This document shows positions 9,712-18,429 of a stretch of 51,939 bases of DNA, one piece after another; positions within the stretch are counted from its first letter, which is position 1, and every line of letters begins with the position of its first letter. Source of the stretch: Actinomycetes bacterium (GTDB lineage Bacteria; Actinomycetota; Acidimicrobiia; Acidimicrobiales; RAAP-2); the NCBI GenBank assembly GCA_021828545.1, contig JAJZEN010000031.1, forward strand, positions 1 to 51,939, given 5' to 3'. The notes beneath the pieces were generated by a model. It was not told where the DNA came from and ran no database searches. It saw nothing but the letters and a program-made list of their open reading frames with translations. Made by a program: the position numbers and the translations under genes.

Positions 9712-10958
9712 GTCTGGGCACCGTGGACCCCCTCTTTAGCAACGGAGTGCATGTCACCCTCGCGATTCTGCTCATCGTCATCATCAAGGTCGTGGTCGGC
9801 TTCGCGGTGATTATGGGTGCGGTGACCATCATGATCTGGTTCGAGCGTAAGGCCATCTCGGACATGCAGAGCCGAATTGGTCCCCAACGATGGGGCCCTT
9901 TTGGCCTCCTGCAGACACTGGCCGATGGCATCAAACTCTTCTTCAAGGAAGACCTCATCCCGGGTGAGTCGGATCGCTTCGTCTTTAAGTTGGCCCCTTA
10001 CCTGGTCCTGATCCCGGCGCTGATCACATTCTCGATCGTGCCCGTGGGGGGAACCGTGACGGTCGCGGGCCACGTGATTGACCTGCAGATCGCCAACCCG
10101 CCCATGGGAATCTTGGTGATGTTGGCGATGTCGGGGATTTCGGTCTACGGCGTTATCTTGGCGGGGTGGGCCTCGGGGTCGAAGTACCCACTGATGTCGT
10201 CGGTGCGTGCGAGTGCCCTCATGATCTCCTACGAGGCGGCGTTGGGTATGACCATCGTGACGGTCGTCCTGGTCACCGGGTCACTCTCGACCCACGACAT
10301 CGTGACAAGTCAGGCGCACGGGGTGTGGCACTGGAACATTATTCGACTCGGCCTGGTGCCCTTCGTGGTCTTCTTGATCTCGATCACCGCGGAACTCAAC
10401 CGTCCGCCCTTCGACGTCGTGGAGGCCGATAGCGAACTCGTGGGAGGATTCAACACCGAATATTCTTCCTTACGCTTCGCCCTCTTCTACCTCGCCGAGT
10501 TCATGAACACCATCACGATGTCGGCAATGATCGTCACCCTGTTCCTCGGCGGACCCGCTGGGTGGGTGCCGAACATTCCTCACGTCCGTTGGGTTTTCCC
10601 GATCCTCTGGTTTCTCGTCAAGACCACGGGATTCGCTTTCGGCTACGTCTGGTTCCGCGCCGCTTTGCCAAGGTTTCGCTACGACCAGGTCATGGAACTG
10701 GGCTGGAAACGACTCATTCCTCTCTCGCTCGGCTGGATGCTGATCGTTGCGGGTTTCTTGATCCGCCCCGCAGACGGTTTCGCGATGGCGGCGTTGGTGA
10801 TCGTGGCCTGGACCCTGCTGAGTCGGGCGTTCGAACTCGGGGTCGACCGCGCCAGCGGTCCTGGTTCGCTCCTGCCCGAAGTGGGTGGACGGCCTCTTCC
10901 GGGTTACGTCATTCGTGCCGTCAGTGACGCGACCTTCGACGAGGGGGAAGAGTCATGA
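9708..10958 (+). CDS. nuoH: NADH-quinone oxidoreductase subunit H
   Basis: ERKAISDMQSRIGPQRWGPFGLLQTLADGIKLFFKED, ELNRPPFDVVEADSELVGGFNTEYSS; GTG at 9708 overlaps the nuoG stop. Confidence 0.97.
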   Translation: MSLGTVDPLFSNGVHVTLAILLIVIIKVVVGFAVIMGAVTIMIWFERKAISDMQSRIGPQRWGPFGLLQTLADGIKLFFKEDLIPGESDRFVFKLAPYLVLIPALITFSIVPVGGTVTVAGHVIDLQIANPPMGILVMLAMSGISVYGVILAGWASGSKYPLMSSVRASALMISYEAALGMTIVTVVLVTGSLSTHDIVTSQAHGVWHWNIIRLGLVPFVVFLISITAELNRPPFDVVEADSELVGGFNTEYSSLRFALFYLAEFMNTITMSAMIVTLFLGGPAGWVPNIPHVRWVFPILWFLVKTTGFAFGYVWFRAALPRFRYDQVMELGWKRLIPLSLGWMLIVAGFLIRPADGFAMAALVIVAWTLLSRAFELGVDRASGPGSLLPEVGGRPLPGYVIRAVSDATFDEGEES

Positions 10959-11710
10959 GCAGTTGGACGGACTTCTTTGGTGGCTTTAAGTTGACCCTCG
11001 CGCACATCGCCAAACCAAAGGTGACGAATTCCTACCCTAAGGTCAAACGCCCTAAACAGCCACGCCAACACGGTCGCCACGTCCTCAACCGCTACGAGGA
11101 TGGTCTAGAGAAATGCATCGGCTGCGAATTATGTGCCGGGGTGTGCCCCGTCAACTGCATCTTCGTGCGCGGCCTCGACAACCCGCCCGACCACCCGGTC
11201 TCGCCCGGTGAGCGCTACGGCTACATCTACGAGATCAATTATCTGCGGTGCATCCACTGCGACCTGTGCGTCGAGGCGTGCCCCACTCAGGCCATCACCG
11301 AGTCCAAGATGTTCGAATTCTCTTTCACCAACCGCGCCGACGCGATTTACACCAAGGCGCAGTTATTGGTTGACGACGAGGGCTTCCCCCAACGTCTGCC
11401 CTGGGAGGATTGGCGCCCGGACGAGGCGGCGATGACCGGCGGTTGGATGCGGGCCACGTCGCCCGCTGGCGACGCGACCTTCGAGGGAATCGCCCAGTGG
11501 AGCGGTGACCTGGGGGTGGGGGTGCGCGCCCCGGAGGCGGGCCAGTCCGAGCACCGTGATGACGAGGCGACCGGTTCGAAGCAGCTGCGCACGGTCTTTT
11601 CTCGCCACCTGCAACCCGACGACGTTCCACTCGACCAGCGCGGTCTGCAAGGATTACTTAAGAAGATCGAGGAACGCCGTCCGCGTCGCCGAGCCGAGGA
11701 GGACAACTGA
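10955..11710 (+). CDS. nuoI: NADH-quinone oxidoreductase subunit I with long C-terminal extension
   Basis: Two 4Fe-4S motifs CIGCELCAGVCPVNC and CIHCDLCVEACPTQAI. Confidence 0.97.
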   Translation: MSSWTDFFGGFKLTLAHIAKPKVTNSYPKVKRPKQPRQHGRHVLNRYEDGLEKCIGCELCAGVCPVNCIFVRGLDNPPDHPVSPGERYGYIYEINYLRCIHCDLCVEACPTQAITESKMFEFSFTNRADAIYTKAQLLVDDEGFPQRLPWEDWRPDEAAMTGGWMRATSPAGDATFEGIAQWSGDLGVGVRAPEAGQSEHRDDEATGSKQLRTVFSRHLQPDDVPLDQRGLQGLLKKIEERRPRRRAEEDN

Positions 11711-12387
11711 TGCTGGCCGTGGCGTACGCGTTTCCCGACGTCCTCGTCTTCGCGTGCGCGGCCCTGTTGATCCTGGTGGGCGCCATTGGGGTCATCGCTA
11801 TGAAGAACCCGGTGCACAGCGCGCTCAGTTTGATCATGTGTCTGTTGGGCGTCGCGTTGACGTTCTTGGCCCAACGCGCGGACTTCCTCGCGGCGGCCGA
11901 GATTATTGTCTACGCCGGGGCGATCGTGGTCTTGTTCTTGTTCGTGATCATGTTCCTCGGCGTGGACAAGACCCAACACCCGCATGTGGAGCCCCTCGTC
12001 GGTCAGCGTTGGCTCGCGGGCGTGGGCGTCACGGTGACGGTGGCGGGACTCATCACCCTGATGGCCAACTCTCACTGGGTCAGTGGGGTCCTCTCAGTGT
12101 CGACGGGCGGTACCGCGTTGGCCGGTGGGGCCGGTAACATCACGCAACTGGGTGACTCGGTCTTCACCACGTACCTCCTCGCATTCGAAGCCACCGCCGG
12201 ACTATTGATCATCGCGGTCGTGGGAGCGGTCTTGCTCGCGCGACGCGAACGTCCCTTGGACCTCGACCTCGACCTCGACGACGAGGTCGAGGGGGAGCCC
12301 TCACCCGCACCCGACGACGACCACGGAACGATGACGCCGGGCGACCTCGTCACGGACGCCGCGACGCCACGGGAGGTGTCCTCGTGA
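11710..12387 (+). CDS. nuoJ: NADH-quinone oxidoreductase subunit J
   Basis: [52 protein letters not shown]. Confidence 0.95.
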   Translation: MLAVAYAFPDVLVFACAALLILVGAIGVIAMKNPVHSALSLIMCLLGVALTFLAQRADFLAAAEIIVYAGAIVVLFLFVIMFLGVDKTQHPHVEPLVGQRWLAGVGVTVTVAGLITLMANSHWVSGVLSVSTGGTALAGGAGNITQLGDSVFTTYLLAFEATAGLLIIAVVGAVLLARRERPLDLDLDLDDEVEGEPSPAPDDDHGTMTPGDLVTDAATPREVSS

Positions 12388-12689
12388 CCATTCCCGCTTC
12401 GTGGTATCTGATCCTCGCGGCGCTGCTCTTTGGTATCGGAGCCTTCGGTGTCTTGACTCGACGAAGTGCCCTGATCATGTTCATGTGCATCGAACTCATG
12501 CTGAACGCGGTGAACGTGACCTTCGTGACCTTCGCGCGCTCGATGAGCGACATCGGGGGTCAGACGATCGTCTTTTTCGTGATGGTCGTGGCGGCCGCCG
12601 AAGTGACGGTGGGACTGGGCATCGTGGTCGCGGTCTTTCGGCGGCGCGCCTCCACGTCGGTCGATGAGCTCTCGGAGTTGCAAGGCTGA
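12384..12689 (+). CDS. nuoK: NADH-quinone oxidoreductase subunit K
   Basis: Small 3-TM protein: [53 protein letters not shown]. Confidence 0.96.
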   Translation: MTIPASWYLILAALLFGIGAFGVLTRRSALIMFMCIELMLNAVNVTFVTFARSMSDIGGQTIVFFVMVVAAAEVTVGLGIVVAVFRRRASTSVDELSELQG

Positions 12690-14560
12690 TGAACCACGTC
12701 GCCCCCCTCATCTTGGTGTTCCCACTCGTTGGGTTCCTGCTCGTGCTCCTTAATGGCCGCTCCCTCTCGAACCGCTTCGTCGGTGCCCTCGCCACTGGTG
12801 TCGTCGCGTTGAGTTTCGTGGCGAGCGTCGTGGCGTTGGTCCTCTTGCTGCACGACCGCGCGCGCGAGGTCAATGTGCAGCTCTTCACGTGGATCTCGGT
12901 CGACACGTTGCACGTGCCCGTCGCATTACTGGTCGACCCCTTGTCGGTCACCATGTGTTTGTTCGTCACGGGTATCTCCGCGCTGATCCACCTCTATTCC
13001 ACCGCGTACATGAAAGGGGAGACGGACTTTCGTAAGTTCTTCCTCTACCTCAACTTGTTCGTCTTCTCGATGCTCACGCTGGTGCTGGCCAACAACCTCG
13101 TCCTCACCTTCGTCGGTTGGGAGGGTGTGGGCGTGTGCTCCTACTGGTTGGTGAGTTTCTACTTCGACCGCGAGGCCGCCGCGTCGGCGGGTAAGAAGGC
13201 CTTCATCTACAACCGCGTGGGTGACGTCGGTCTGCTCGTGGCGATGTTCTTGATCTTCACCCACACCCACACCCTCACGTACCAGGGCATCTTCTCCTCC
13301 ACGTCGCTCCTATCGCCGACGGTCGCGACGTTGATCGTGCTCGCGCTCCTACTCGCCGCGACGGGCAAGAGTGCCCAGATCCCCCTCTTCAACTGGCTCC
13401 CCGACGCTATGGAGGGCCCCACTCCGGTGTCGGCACTCATCCACGCCGCCACGATGGTCACCGCCGGGGTCTACCTCCTCGTTCGGATGTCGCCCGTCCT
13501 GGCGCTGTCGTCCTCGGGACGAATGAGCATCGCGGTCATCGGGGGGGTGACGGCATTCGTCGCCGCCACGATCGCCTGCGCCCAAAAGGACATCAAGAAG
13601 GTGTTGGCCTTCTCGACGGTCTCTCAGATCGGCTACATGGTTCTCGCCGTCGGGGTGGGCGCATACGGCGCGGCCATCTTCTTGATGGTGAGCCACGCCT
13701 TCTTCAAGGCCCTACTCTTCTTGGGCTCGGGATCGGTCATCCACTCCCTCGGCGGCGAGCAGGACATGAGGAAGATGGGGGGACTCGCCAAGTGGCTGCC
13801 CCTCACCTTCCCGACGTTCCTAATCGGGTGGTTGACGATCTCGGGCGTTCCCCCCTTCGCCGGTTTCTGGTCCAAGGGCGACGTTCTGACCAATGTGTTC
13901 GCCCACGACAAGGTCCTCTGGGCCCTCGGCGTCGTGACGGCGATCTTGACGGCGTACTACATGAGTCGCCTCTTCGTTCTCACCTTCCGCGGCAGCGAAC
14001 GCTTTCGCGAGGTGACCCACCAGCACGACCCGCACGAGTCGTCGCTCGTGATGACCATCCCCTTGTTGGTCTTGGCGACGCTGAGCGTCCTCGGGGGTTT
14101 GCTCGACCTACCCTGGGCGCACGGCTTCTCGTTGACTGATTTTCTCGACCCCACGTTCGGCTTCGTGGCCGCGACGCCGACGCAGAGCACCGTGTTGCAG
14201 ACGGGACTGGCGATCGTCGACGTGGCCGCCGCACTCGTGGGCCTGGCCGCCGCCTTCACGATCTGGCGCCACCGAGTGGAATCGCCGAGATTCGAGCCGG
14301 CGTTCTTGGAGCACGTGTGGTACTGGGATGACGCGTACGACGCCGTCCTGGCGCGGCCCCTCGAACGCGCCGCGCGCGTGTCCAACGACGTGGTCGAGGA
14401 TCGCGTCATCGACGGCGCCGTTGAGGGCCTGGGCGGATCGATGCGGCGCAGCGGCGAGGGCATGCGCAAGCTGCAGTCGGGTATGGTGCGCCAGTACGCC
14501 GTGGCGATGGTACTCGGCGTGACGATCATCGTGATCTACCTCGTGGGGAGGGTGAGGTAA
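12689..14560 (+). CDS. nuoL: NADH-quinone oxidoreductase subunit L
   Basis: FVGWEGVGVCSYWLVSFYF, LPDAMEGPTPVSALIHAATMVTAGVYLLVRMSP. Confidence 0.97.
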   Translation: MNHVAPLILVFPLVGFLLVLLNGRSLSNRFVGALATGVVALSFVASVVALVLLLHDRAREVNVQLFTWISVDTLHVPVALLVDPLSVTMCLFVTGISALIHLYSTAYMKGETDFRKFFLYLNLFVFSMLTLVLANNLVLTFVGWEGVGVCSYWLVSFYFDREAAASAGKKAFIYNRVGDVGLLVAMFLIFTHTHTLTYQGIFSSTSLLSPTVATLIVLALLLAATGKSAQIPLFNWLPDAMEGPTPVSALIHAATMVTAGVYLLVRMSPVLALSSSGRMSIAVIGGVTAFVAATIACAQKDIKKVLAFSTVSQIGYMVLAVGVGAYGAAIFLMVSHAFFKALLFLGSGSVIHSLGGEQDMRKMGGLAKWLPLTFPTFLIGWLTISGVPPFAGFWSKGDVLTNVFAHDKVLWALGVVTAILTAYYMSRLFVLTFRGSERFREVTHQHDPHESSLVMTIPLLVLATLSVLGGLLDLPWAHGFSLTDFLDPTFGFVAATPTQSTVLQTGLAIVDVAAALVGLAAAFTIWRHRVESPRFEPAFLEHVWYWDDAYDAVLARPLERAARVSNDVVEDRVIDGAVEGLGGSMRRSGEGMRKLQSGMVRQYAVAMVLGVTIIVIYLVGRVR

Positions 14561-14562
14561 CG

Positions 14563-16062
14563 ATGCATTCTTCTCTGTGGTTGAGCGCACTGATCATGCT
14601 GCCCCTGCTCGGCGCCCTGGTGGCGATGCTGGTACGACGGCGCGAGGGTGCGTCCTACGCGGTCGCCGTCGTGGTGGGTGTTATCGAGGTTGCGCTCTCG
14701 CTGGCGGTCGCGACGATGTATTCAAGCCACGTCGCCTCGGCGCAGAGCTTCGACTTTTATTCGCGCCACGTCATCTCGGCGCCGCTGGGTCTCGCCTACG
14801 ACGTGGCTCTCGACGGCTTGTCCTTGTTGATGGTGGTCTTGACCGCGCTCGTGTTGTTGCTATCTCTGCTCGGGGGCCGCGACCAGCGCCGCGAGCCGGC
14901 TTTCGTCTCGTGGTTGTTGATCCTCACCGGCTTGACGATGGGCTCCTTCGTGGCGCACGATGTACTGGAGTTCTTCGTCTTCTTCGAACTCACGCTGGTG
15001 CCGTGCTACTTCATCATTTCGGGTTGGGGCGGCGCCGAGCGGGCGCGGGCGGCGTTGAAATTCTTTCTCTACACCTTCACCGCTTCGGCGTTCTTATTGG
15101 TGGGCATCTTGTACATGGGCTTCGCGTACCAACACCAGCACGGCGGCGCGCTGACCTTCGCCTACGGCGCCCTAGCGACCACGACACTGTCGCATTCGAC
15201 CGCCGTGTGGCTATTCGTGGCCTTCGCCATCGCCTTCGGCGCCAAGGCGCCGATATGGCCCCTGCACACCTGGTCGCCGCTCACCTACGCCGAGGCCCCC
15301 ACCGCCGGATCCATCGAGCTCTCGGCGCTCCTGGCCAAACTCGGGAGCTACGGGCTGTTGCGCTTCGCGGTCGGACTCTTGCCCCTGGCGCAGGTGAGTG
15401 TGCGCCCCTACATGTTGACGTTGGCGGTGGTGGGGATCTTGTACGGCTCGATCCTCGCGTGCGTCGCCAAAGACCTCAAACGTTTCGTGGCCTACTCCTC
15501 GCTGGCGCAAATGAGTTTCATCACCCTCGGGGTGATGTCGGGCTCGACCATCGGGGTGACGGGAGCGGTGCTGTTGATGTTCAACCACGGCGTCATCACG
15601 ATCGGTTTCTTTCTCATTATTGGCTTTCTCGAGCGTCGTCGTTCGAGCATCGCGATCACTGATTTTCGTGGCCTCCAGCGACCCGCGCCAGTACTCGCGG
15701 CCCTATTCACCGTGACGATGCTGGCCTCGATTGGCCTACCGGGACTGTCGGGCTTCGTCTCGGAGTATCTCATTTTGATCGGTACCTTCACCACGCACGC
15801 GTGGTGGGCCGCGGTAGCGTCACTGGGCGTTCTGGCCTCGGCGGTGTACCTGCTCTGGGCCTACCAACGGGTCTTTCACGGTCGCGCCGAGGGCGCCAAC
15901 GCCGATGTGCCCGACGCCTCGACCGCGGAGCGCTGGGTGCTCGTGCCGGTGGTGGTGCTGATCGTCGTACTGGGCGTCTTTCCCAAGCCCGTCCTTGACC
16001 GGATCACCCCCTCGGTGCATACTCTCGTGACCCAGGTCGCCCCGGTGGGAGCGACGAAATGA
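14563..16062 (+). CDS. nuoM: NADH-quinone oxidoreductase subunit M
   Basis: FFELTLVPCYFIISGWGG, KAPIWPLHTWSPLTYAEAPTAGSIELSALLAKLGSYGLLR. Confidence 0.96.
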   Translation: MHSSLWLSALIMLPLLGALVAMLVRRREGASYAVAVVVGVIEVALSLAVATMYSSHVASAQSFDFYSRHVISAPLGLAYDVALDGLSLLMVVLTALVLLLSLLGGRDQRREPAFVSWLLILTGLTMGSFVAHDVLEFFVFFELTLVPCYFIISGWGGAERARAALKFFLYTFTASAFLLVGILYMGFAYQHQHGGALTFAYGALATTTLSHSTAVWLFVAFAIAFGAKAPIWPLHTWSPLTYAEAPTAGSIELSALLAKLGSYGLLRFAVGLLPLAQVSVRPYMLTLAVVGILYGSILACVAKDLKRFVAYSSLAQMSFITLGVMSGSTIGVTGAVLLMFNHGVITIGFFLIIGFLERRRSSIAITDFRGLQRPAPVLAALFTVTMLASIGLPGLSGFVSEYLILIGTFTTHAWWAAVASLGVLASAVYLLWAYQRVFHGRAEGANADVPDASTAERWVLVPVVVLIVVLGVFPKPVLDRITPSVHTLVTQVAPVGATK

Positions 16063-17549
16063 TCGCGACGGCCGGCACCCTGCACGTTTCGATCCACTAC
16101 CTGGTCATCCTGCCGGTGCTGATTCTCTTCGGCGCGTCGCTGGTGTTGTTGATCGCGTCGGCCATGTGGCGTCGTACCGTGCCCACCGCGGTGACCACCG
16201 CGACGACGCTCGCGGCGTCGTTGGCGGTGCTGGTGGTGACCTACTTCCAGTGGCGCTGCCTGGACAAGAGTGGGCCCTCGAGCACGGTGGCGCACGCCGT
16301 GGTGCTCGATGGGTTCTCGGTGGTGGCGACGGCGGTGATCGCGCTCTCGGTCGCTATGGCGGCCCTGGTGGCCCACGACTGGGCGGTGCGTGAGAACGTG
16401 CGCGGCGCTGAATATTCGATCCTGGCGCTGGCCTCGAGCGCGGGCGCGGTCTTGATGACGCAGGCCAACGATCTCGTAGTGATCTTCCTCGGTCTCGAAA
16501 TACTCTCCCTAGGTCTCTACGTGCTGGTGGCCATTGACCGGCGTAAGGGTGAGTCCGCGGAGGCTGCCCTGAAATACTTCATCCTGGGGGGCTTCGCCTC
16601 GGCGATCTTCATCTACGGCGCGGCGCTCGTCTACGGGGCGACGGGCTCGACGAATATCTCGAGCGTCTCGTACTTCCTCGGCTCAAATGTGGTGCTGCAT
16701 CCGGGACTGCTCTACGCCGGCGGCGCCCTGTTGTTGGTGGGTTTCGCCTTCAAGATCGCCGCGGTGCCCTTTCACATGTGGAGCCCCGACGTGTACGAAG
16801 GCGCGCCGACGCCGGTCACGGGCTTCATGGCCTCCATCGTTAAGGTCGGCGCCTTCGCGGCACTGATCCGCGTCATGATCTCGGGCCTGGGCACGCAGTT
16901 GGCGACGTGGCGTCCCATCTTTTGGGTCCTCATCATCTTGACCACGGTGGGCGGGGCACTGCTCGCCCTACCCCAACGCAACGCCAAGCGACTGCTCGCG
17001 TACTCCTCGATCAACCACGCGGGTTTTATCCTGGTGGGCGTTTGGGCCGGGACGGTGCTCGGCAACGCGGCCACGTTATTCTACCTCGCCACCTACGCGC
17101 CCACGGTGGTGGCCACCTTCGCCATCGTTACCTTGATGGGGGGCCTCGGGGACGAGCGTCACTCGCTGGAGTCCTACCGGGGGCTCGCGCGGCGTCAACC
17201 CTGGTTGGGCGCGTCGCTCGCGGTGTTGTTGCTCTCACAACTCGGGGCACCCCTGACGGCGGGTTTCTACGCCAAGTACTCCGTCTTGGCCGCGGCCGTA
17301 GATTCTGGGGGCGTGGCCCTGGCGCTGGTCGCCCTGCTCAGCGCCGCGATCGCGGCGTCGTTCTACTTGCGCTGGACCGTGGTCCTCTACGCCGAACCCG
17401 ACGACGAGATCGACGTCAGCCGGGTGGTCGTGCCCCGGGGAACCGCGCTGGTCATCGGTGTTGGTGTCGGGTTGACGTTGTTGTTGGGCGTATGGCCCGG
17501 GCCGCTGGCCGCGCTGGCGCAACACGCCACCGTCTACTTCACCCCGTGA
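16059..17549 (+). CDS. nuoN: NADH-quinone oxidoreductase subunit N
   Basis: FLGLEILSLGLYVLVAIDRRKGESAEAALKYFILGGFASAIFIYGAALVYGATGSTN, FKIAAVPFHMWSPDVYEGAPTPVTGFMA. Confidence 0.97.
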   Translation: MIATAGTLHVSIHYLVILPVLILFGASLVLLIASAMWRRTVPTAVTTATTLAASLAVLVVTYFQWRCLDKSGPSSTVAHAVVLDGFSVVATAVIALSVAMAALVAHDWAVRENVRGAEYSILALASSAGAVLMTQANDLVVIFLGLEILSLGLYVLVAIDRRKGESAEAALKYFILGGFASAIFIYGAALVYGATGSTNISSVSYFLGSNVVLHPGLLYAGGALLLVGFAFKIAAVPFHMWSPDVYEGAPTPVTGFMASIVKVGAFAALIRVMISGLGTQLATWRPIFWVLIILTTVGGALLALPQRNAKRLLAYSSINHAGFILVGVWAGTVLGNAATLFYLATYAPTVVATFAIVTLMGGLGDERHSLESYRGLARRQPWLGASLAVLLLSQLGAPLTAGFYAKYSVLAAAVDSGGVALALVALLSAAIAASFYLRWTVVLYAEPDDEIDVSRVVVPRGTALVIGVGVGLTLLLGVWPGPLAALAQHATVYFTP

Positions 17550-18424
17550 GCCGCGTCGCGCTGGCCACGTCACGCTTCGCGTTGCCCGGCGCCCTCGCCA
17601 ATCTCGACGCGCTCGAGGCCAACGTCGACGTGGACCTGACTGGTCTACGCGGGGCGGTCGAGGCGCTGGGCGTCGAGTGTCGATACGAAGTGTGGGACGA
17701 CGACGCCGTGGACTGGGAATCCTACGACCTGGTGGTGGTGCGTTCGACGTGGGGCTACGTCCGCGAGTACCAGTCGTTCCTCGCCTGGGCGCACGCGCGC
17801 GCGCGACTGGTGAACCCCTACCCCGTGATCGAATACAGCTCGGACAAGCACTACTTGGCTGATCTGGCCGATCGGGGGGTGCCCATCATCGACTCGGTAT
17901 TCTGTGAAGTGGGTGAGGTTCCGCACTTTCCCGTGGTCGACTTCGTCGTCAAACCGACCGTGGGCGCGGGGTCCATCGACGCGCGGCGTTTCGGGCCCGA
18001 TCAACTCGAGGAGGCCGAGCACCACGTGGCCGCCCTCCACGCGACCCAGCGCTGCGCCTTGATCCAGCCCTACGTTCACTCCATCGACGAGCGTGGCGAG
18101 TTGGCCCTGATCTTCATCGACGCCCACTTCTCGCACGCCGTCACCAAGCGCGCGATGTTGAACGTGGCGCCCCGGGAGCGCGACGGCGCCTTTCGCTCGT
18201 CGCAGGTGGGCGAGGCCAGTGCCCCGCCCGAGGCGCTGGCGCTGGCGCGCGGCGTCTTTTGCGGGGCCCTGGGCGAGCTGACCTACGCGCGCGTCGACCT
18301 AGTGGAGGGTTCGGCGGGTTGGCAACTCCTAGAACTTGAACTGGTGGAACCCGCCCTCTACCTCGCCTACGCCGCGGGAGCCACCGAGCGTCTCGCCCAG
18401 GCGATCGTCCGGCGAACTACGTAA
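17546..18424 (+). CDS. ATP-grasp domain protein (possibly cycloserine-biosynthesis DcsG/RimK-like)
   Basis: VNPYPVIEYSSDKHYLADLADRGVPI, FVVKPTVGAGSIDARRF, ALIFIDAHFSHAVTKRA, ARVDLVEGSAGWQLLELELVEPALYL; GTG at 17546 overlaps the nuoN TGA. Confidence 0.8.
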   Translation: MSRVALATSRFALPGALANLDALEANVDVDLTGLRGAVEALGVECRYEVWDDDAVDWESYDLVVVRSTWGYVREYQSFLAWAHARARLVNPYPVIEYSSDKHYLADLADRGVPIIDSVFCEVGEVPHFPVVDFVVKPTVGAGSIDARRFGPDQLEEAEHHVAALHATQRCALIQPYVHSIDERGELALIFIDAHFSHAVTKRAMLNVAPRERDGAFRSSQVGEASAPPEALALARGVFCGALGELTYARVDLVEGSAGWQLLELELVEPALYLAYAAGATERLAQAIVRRTT

Positions 18425-18429
18425 GACGC

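Noticed and set aside
12259-12293. Short GACCTC tandem repeat considered as a repeat array
   Set aside because: Only a few 6-bp units inside nuoJ encoding Asp-Leu; no spacers, so not CRISPR.
14577-15662. 361-aa plus-strand ORF in another frame of nuoM
   Set aside because: Overlaps a well-supported nuoM; Arg/Gly-rich translation typical of alternate frames in GC-rich DNA.
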